Position numbers and translations under genes: made by a program. A DNA stretch of 7,500 bases from Actinomycetota bacterium (lineage in GTDB: Bacteria > Actinomycetota > Thermoleophilia > Gaiellales > Gaiellaceae), in the NCBI GenBank assembly GCA_013812265.1, contig JACCTQ010000229.1, positions 1 through 7,500 of the forward strand, given 5' to 3'. The notes beneath the pieces are model-generated. The model worked only from the letters and a program-made list of their open reading frames with translations. It did no database searches and was not told the origin of the DNA. Position 1 is the stretch's first letter, and each line of letters opens with the position of its first letter. This document shows positions 5,505 to 7,500 of the stretch, piece after piece.

Positions 5505-6665
5505 TCATCGTGTTCCTCCGTCGGAGACCAGCCGCCGGAACTCCTCGTCCGTGACCAGTCCCCGCTTCTCGGTTCCGAGCTTCTTGACCGCCTCGAGCAG
5601 CGCCGGACGGGCCTCCTCGGGCACGTCGAGCCCGAGCTCCTCGGACTTGATGCGGATCGAGTCCATGCCGCTCTTCTTGCCGAGCACGATCCCGCGCTCG
5701 GCGGCGACCAGCTCCGAGGAGTACGGCTCGATTGCCTCCGGGTCGTGGAACTGGCTCGCGACCGCCCCGCTCTCGCGCCGGAACAGATTCTCCCCGACAA
5801 GCGGCTTCCACGGCTCGAGCGCGTAGCCCGACAGCTCGCGCACCTGGCCGGCGAGCGAGCGCACCCGCCCGAGGTCGAGAGCCGTCTCGACCTCGTACAC
5901 GGCGCGCAGCGCGAGCGCGACCTCGCCGAGGTTCGCGTTGCCGGCGCGCTCACCCATTCCGTTGACGGTTGTGTGGATCCAGCGCGCGCCGGCGCGGACC
6001 GCGGCGACGGCGTTGGCCGTCGCCAGGCCGAAGTCGTTGTGGCCGTGGAAATGGATCGGGACCTCAGGCCCGAGCCGCTCGCGCGTCCTCCCCACGAGCT
6101 CGGCCACCGCCTCCGGGCCGGCCACCCCGATCGTGTCGACCACGACCACCTCCGCTGCCCCGGCCTCGACGGCGGTGGCATAGGCGGCGTCGTAGAAGTC
6201 GGGCTCCGCGCGAGTGGAGTCGACGCCGAAGTACGCGACGAGGATGCCGTTCTCGACGGCGTACGAGACCGCTGCGCGGATCCGCTTGAGCATCTCCTCC
6301 CGGGAGACGCCGAGTGCGCGCAGCTTGAGCTCCGAGATCGGCGACTCGATGACGCTGGCCGGGACCCCGAGCTCGACCAGGGCCTCGACGTCGGCCCGGA
6401 CCGCCCGCGAGAAGCCCCAGATCTGGGCGGCGAGCCCGGCGCCGGAGATCAGCTCGACCGCCTCCCAGTCGTCGACCGACACGCGCGGGAACCCCGCTTC
6501 GATCCGTTCCACGCCCGCCTCGGAGAGGGCGCGGGCGATCTCGAGCTTCTTTTCGGGCATCAGGACGACCCCGACCGTCTGTTCCCCGTCCCTCAGCGTC
6601 GTGTCGTAGAAGCCGACCTCCGCCTGCAGCGCGTAGGGCCGGTTGAGGGCACCGGTCCAGATCAC
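5505..6665 (-). CDS. Homocitrate/2-isopropylmalate/citramalate synthase-type enzyme (HMGL-like)
   Basis: A 386-residue TIM-barrel enzyme of the HMGL-like family (PF00682). It shows DTTLRDGEQ (21-29, catalytic R25 and metal-binding D26), HGHND (207-211, metal-binding His pair) and NGMGERAGN (235-243), all signatures of Claisen-type condensation of acetyl-CoA with a 2-oxo acid. The C-terminal LGKKSGMDSIRIK (328-340) is typical of the homocitrate/isopropylmalate group. The length fits homocitrate synthases; it lacks the roughly 130-residue LeuA regulatory domain, so leucine feedback is not expected. The start is GTG 6663-6665, with GGAG 7 nt upstream, overlapping the upstream TGA as GTGA, which implies translational coupling. 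The exact 2-oxo acid substrate (2-oxoglutarate, 2-oxoisovalerate, pyruvate or another) cannot be decided from the motifs. Confidence 0.88.
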   Translation of the reverse strand: MIWTGALNRPYALQAEVGFYDTTLRDGEQTVGVVLMPEKKLEIARALSEAGVERIEAGFPRVSVDDWEAVELISGAGLAAQIWGFSRAVRADVEALVELGVPASVIESPISELKLRALGVSREEMLKRIRAAVSYAVENGILVAYFGVDSTRAEPDFYDAAYATAVEAGAAEVVVVDTIGVAGPEAVAELVGRTRERLGPEVPIHFHGHNDFGLATANAVAAVRAGARWIHTTVNGMGERAGNANLGEVALALRAVYEVETALDLGRVRSLAGQVRELSGYALEPWKPLVGENLFRRESGAVASQFHDPEAIEPYSSELVAAERGIVLGKKSGMDSIRIKSEELGLDVPEEARPALLEAVKKLGTEKRGLVTDEEFRRLVSDGGTR

Positions 6666-7500
6666 TGCACCACTCCGTCCGGAAAGGACGAGAGCTTCTC
6701 GGCGCCGCCCGCGGTGATGAGGAAGTTGTCCTCCACCCGCAGGCCGCCGCCGCCGGCCCAGTACGCGCCCGGCTCGATCGCCAGCACCATGCCCTCCTCG
6801 ATCGTGCCCGCGCCGGACTGGTGCGCGTACGGCGGCTCGTGCGCCCGCGCCCCGACGCCGTGCGCGACGGGATGGGACGGCTGACCCGGGTATCCGAGCT
6901 CCGCGATCCCGTCGCGGATCAGCAGGTCGAGCCCGGCCAGGCTCGCGCCCGGCCGGCAGTGCTCGATCGCCCGTTCGTACACCCCCAGCAGGCTCTCACA
7001 GAGGCGCTCGTAGTCCGAGGCGAGCCGCCCCGGACAGAGGTTCTTCGTGTGGTCGCACCAGTACCCGTCGGCGCAGACCCAGATCTCGAAGAGTGTCGGT
7101 TCGTTCTCCTGGACGAGCCGGGCTCCCGTCGCGGTGAACGTGCGAATCCCCTTACCCGACCAGACGAGCGAGAAGCCGTGCGCGAGCTCCACCTTCCCCT
7201 GCCAGCCGGTGCCCTCGCCGTGGACGAAGGCGTTCCACAGGGCGGCCGCCTCGCTCTCCTTCATGCCCGGGCGGAGCTCAGCGCGGACCTGCTCCATCGC
7301 CGCCGCGGCGATGTCGTTCGCGAGACGCATGCGCTCGAGCTCCTGTGCGGTCTTGACGGCACGGGCCCGCGCGAGCAGGGGCGTCGCGTCGGCGGCGCCG
7401 GGCCACGCGTCGAACCACGCCCGCGTGTAGGTCGTGGGCTCGCCGACCATGCGATCCGAGGCCTGGGTGCCGAGCGACAGCTCGAGCCCGACGCGCTCGT
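6662..7500 (-). CDS. M24 family Xaa-Pro aminopeptidase-like metallohydrolase (5' partial)
   Basis: The frame is open to the right edge, giving 278 visible residues. Codons before the internal ATG at 7450 still read as protein (ERVGLELSLGTQ), so that ATG is not the start and the N-terminus lies outside the window. Visible residues include the end of the creatinase N-domain and a full catalytic domain. Metal ligands can be placed at E138 (LFEIW; Asp in PepP), D149 (CDHT), H213 (AHGVG), E242 (IEPG) and E256 (VED). The D-to-D spacing of 11 and the H-to-E spacing of 29 match E. coli PepP. Only the first ligand is changed, conservatively, so it should bind metal and hydrolyse a peptide or amide bond. 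It heads the visible operon and overlaps the synthase gene by 4 nt. Confidence 0.88.
   Translation of the reverse strand, partial: ERVGLELSLGTQASDRMVGEPTTYTRAWFDAWPGAADATPLLARARAVKTAQELERMRLANDIAAAAMEQVRAELRPGMKESEAAALWNAFVHGEGTGWQGKVELAHGFSLVWSGKGIRTFTATGARLVQENEPTLFEIWVCADGYWCDHTKNLCPGRLASDYERLCESLLGVYERAIEHCRPGASLAGLDLLIRDGIAELGYPGQPSHPVAHGVGARAHEPPYAHQSGAGTIEEGMVLAIEPGAYWAGGGGLRVEDNFLITAGGAEKLSSFPDGVVQ

Noticed and set aside
4472..5554. Long plus-strand open frame opposite the reductase genes
   Set aside because: It lies antisense to two well-supported reductases, has no recognisable domain, and is explained by high GC leaving few stops in the opposite frame.
5505..6665. Naming the synthase nifV, aksA or leuA
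   Set aside because: Shared motifs do not separate these substrates, and no nitrogenase, coenzyme B or leucine pathway genes are nearby.
5427..6884. Long plus-strand open frame opposite the synthase gene
   Set aside because: Composition is Arg/Asp/Leu-rich mirror sequence of the real minus-strand coding; no motif is visible.

Overview
The window is GC-rich DNA with bacterial gene architecture. The families present (DUF402/FomD-like protein, 2'-5' RNA ligase-like protein, APH-type kinase, M24 creatinase-like proteins) and two start codons placed exactly 6 nt after a TANNNT hexamer (the leaderless-promoter arrangement common in Actinobacteria) suggest an actinobacterium, perhaps of the Thermoleophilia type. 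The phylum-level call is inference; no marker gene is present.

Left part (1-2150): three unrelated single genes. A DUF402 protein (minus, 2-613) is divergent from a 2'-5' RNA ligase-like protein (plus, 668-1210). The latter converges on an APH/choline-kinase-fold phosphotransferase (minus, 1259-2059). The ligase-like gene and the kinase gene each have a TANNNT-N6-ATG start. The ligase-like protein has lost the first of its two catalytic His motifs.

Middle (2153-3607): a broken class I SAM methyltransferase remnant (2153-2378) has its motif I joined directly to its C-terminal part, followed by a frameshift. It abuts the stop codon of a creatinase/Xaa-Pro-peptidase-like M24 protein (2379-3458) in which the metal ligands are mostly replaced. 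Upstream of that gene is a 163-bp imperfect palindrome (3445-3607). It contains 19-bp end arms, a 14-bp palindrome that includes the Shine-Dalgarno sequence, and a perfect 11+3+11 dyad at its centre.

Right part (3607-7500): a tight minus-strand operon. In transcription order it holds an M24 peptidase with a near-complete metal site (its 5' end lies beyond the right edge), a homocitrate/isopropylmalate-synthase-type enzyme (GTGA overlap), a ketopantoate-reductase-family protein that appears to start at ACG, and a second ketopantoate-reductase paralogue 13 bp further on. The creatinase-like gene follows in the same direction after the palindrome. Together they look like a small-molecule pathway: amide or C-N bond hydrolysis by the M24 proteins, 2-oxoacid/2-hydroxyacid redox by the two reductases, and acetyl-CoA plus 2-oxoacid condensation by the synthase. 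The substrate cannot be read from the sequence.
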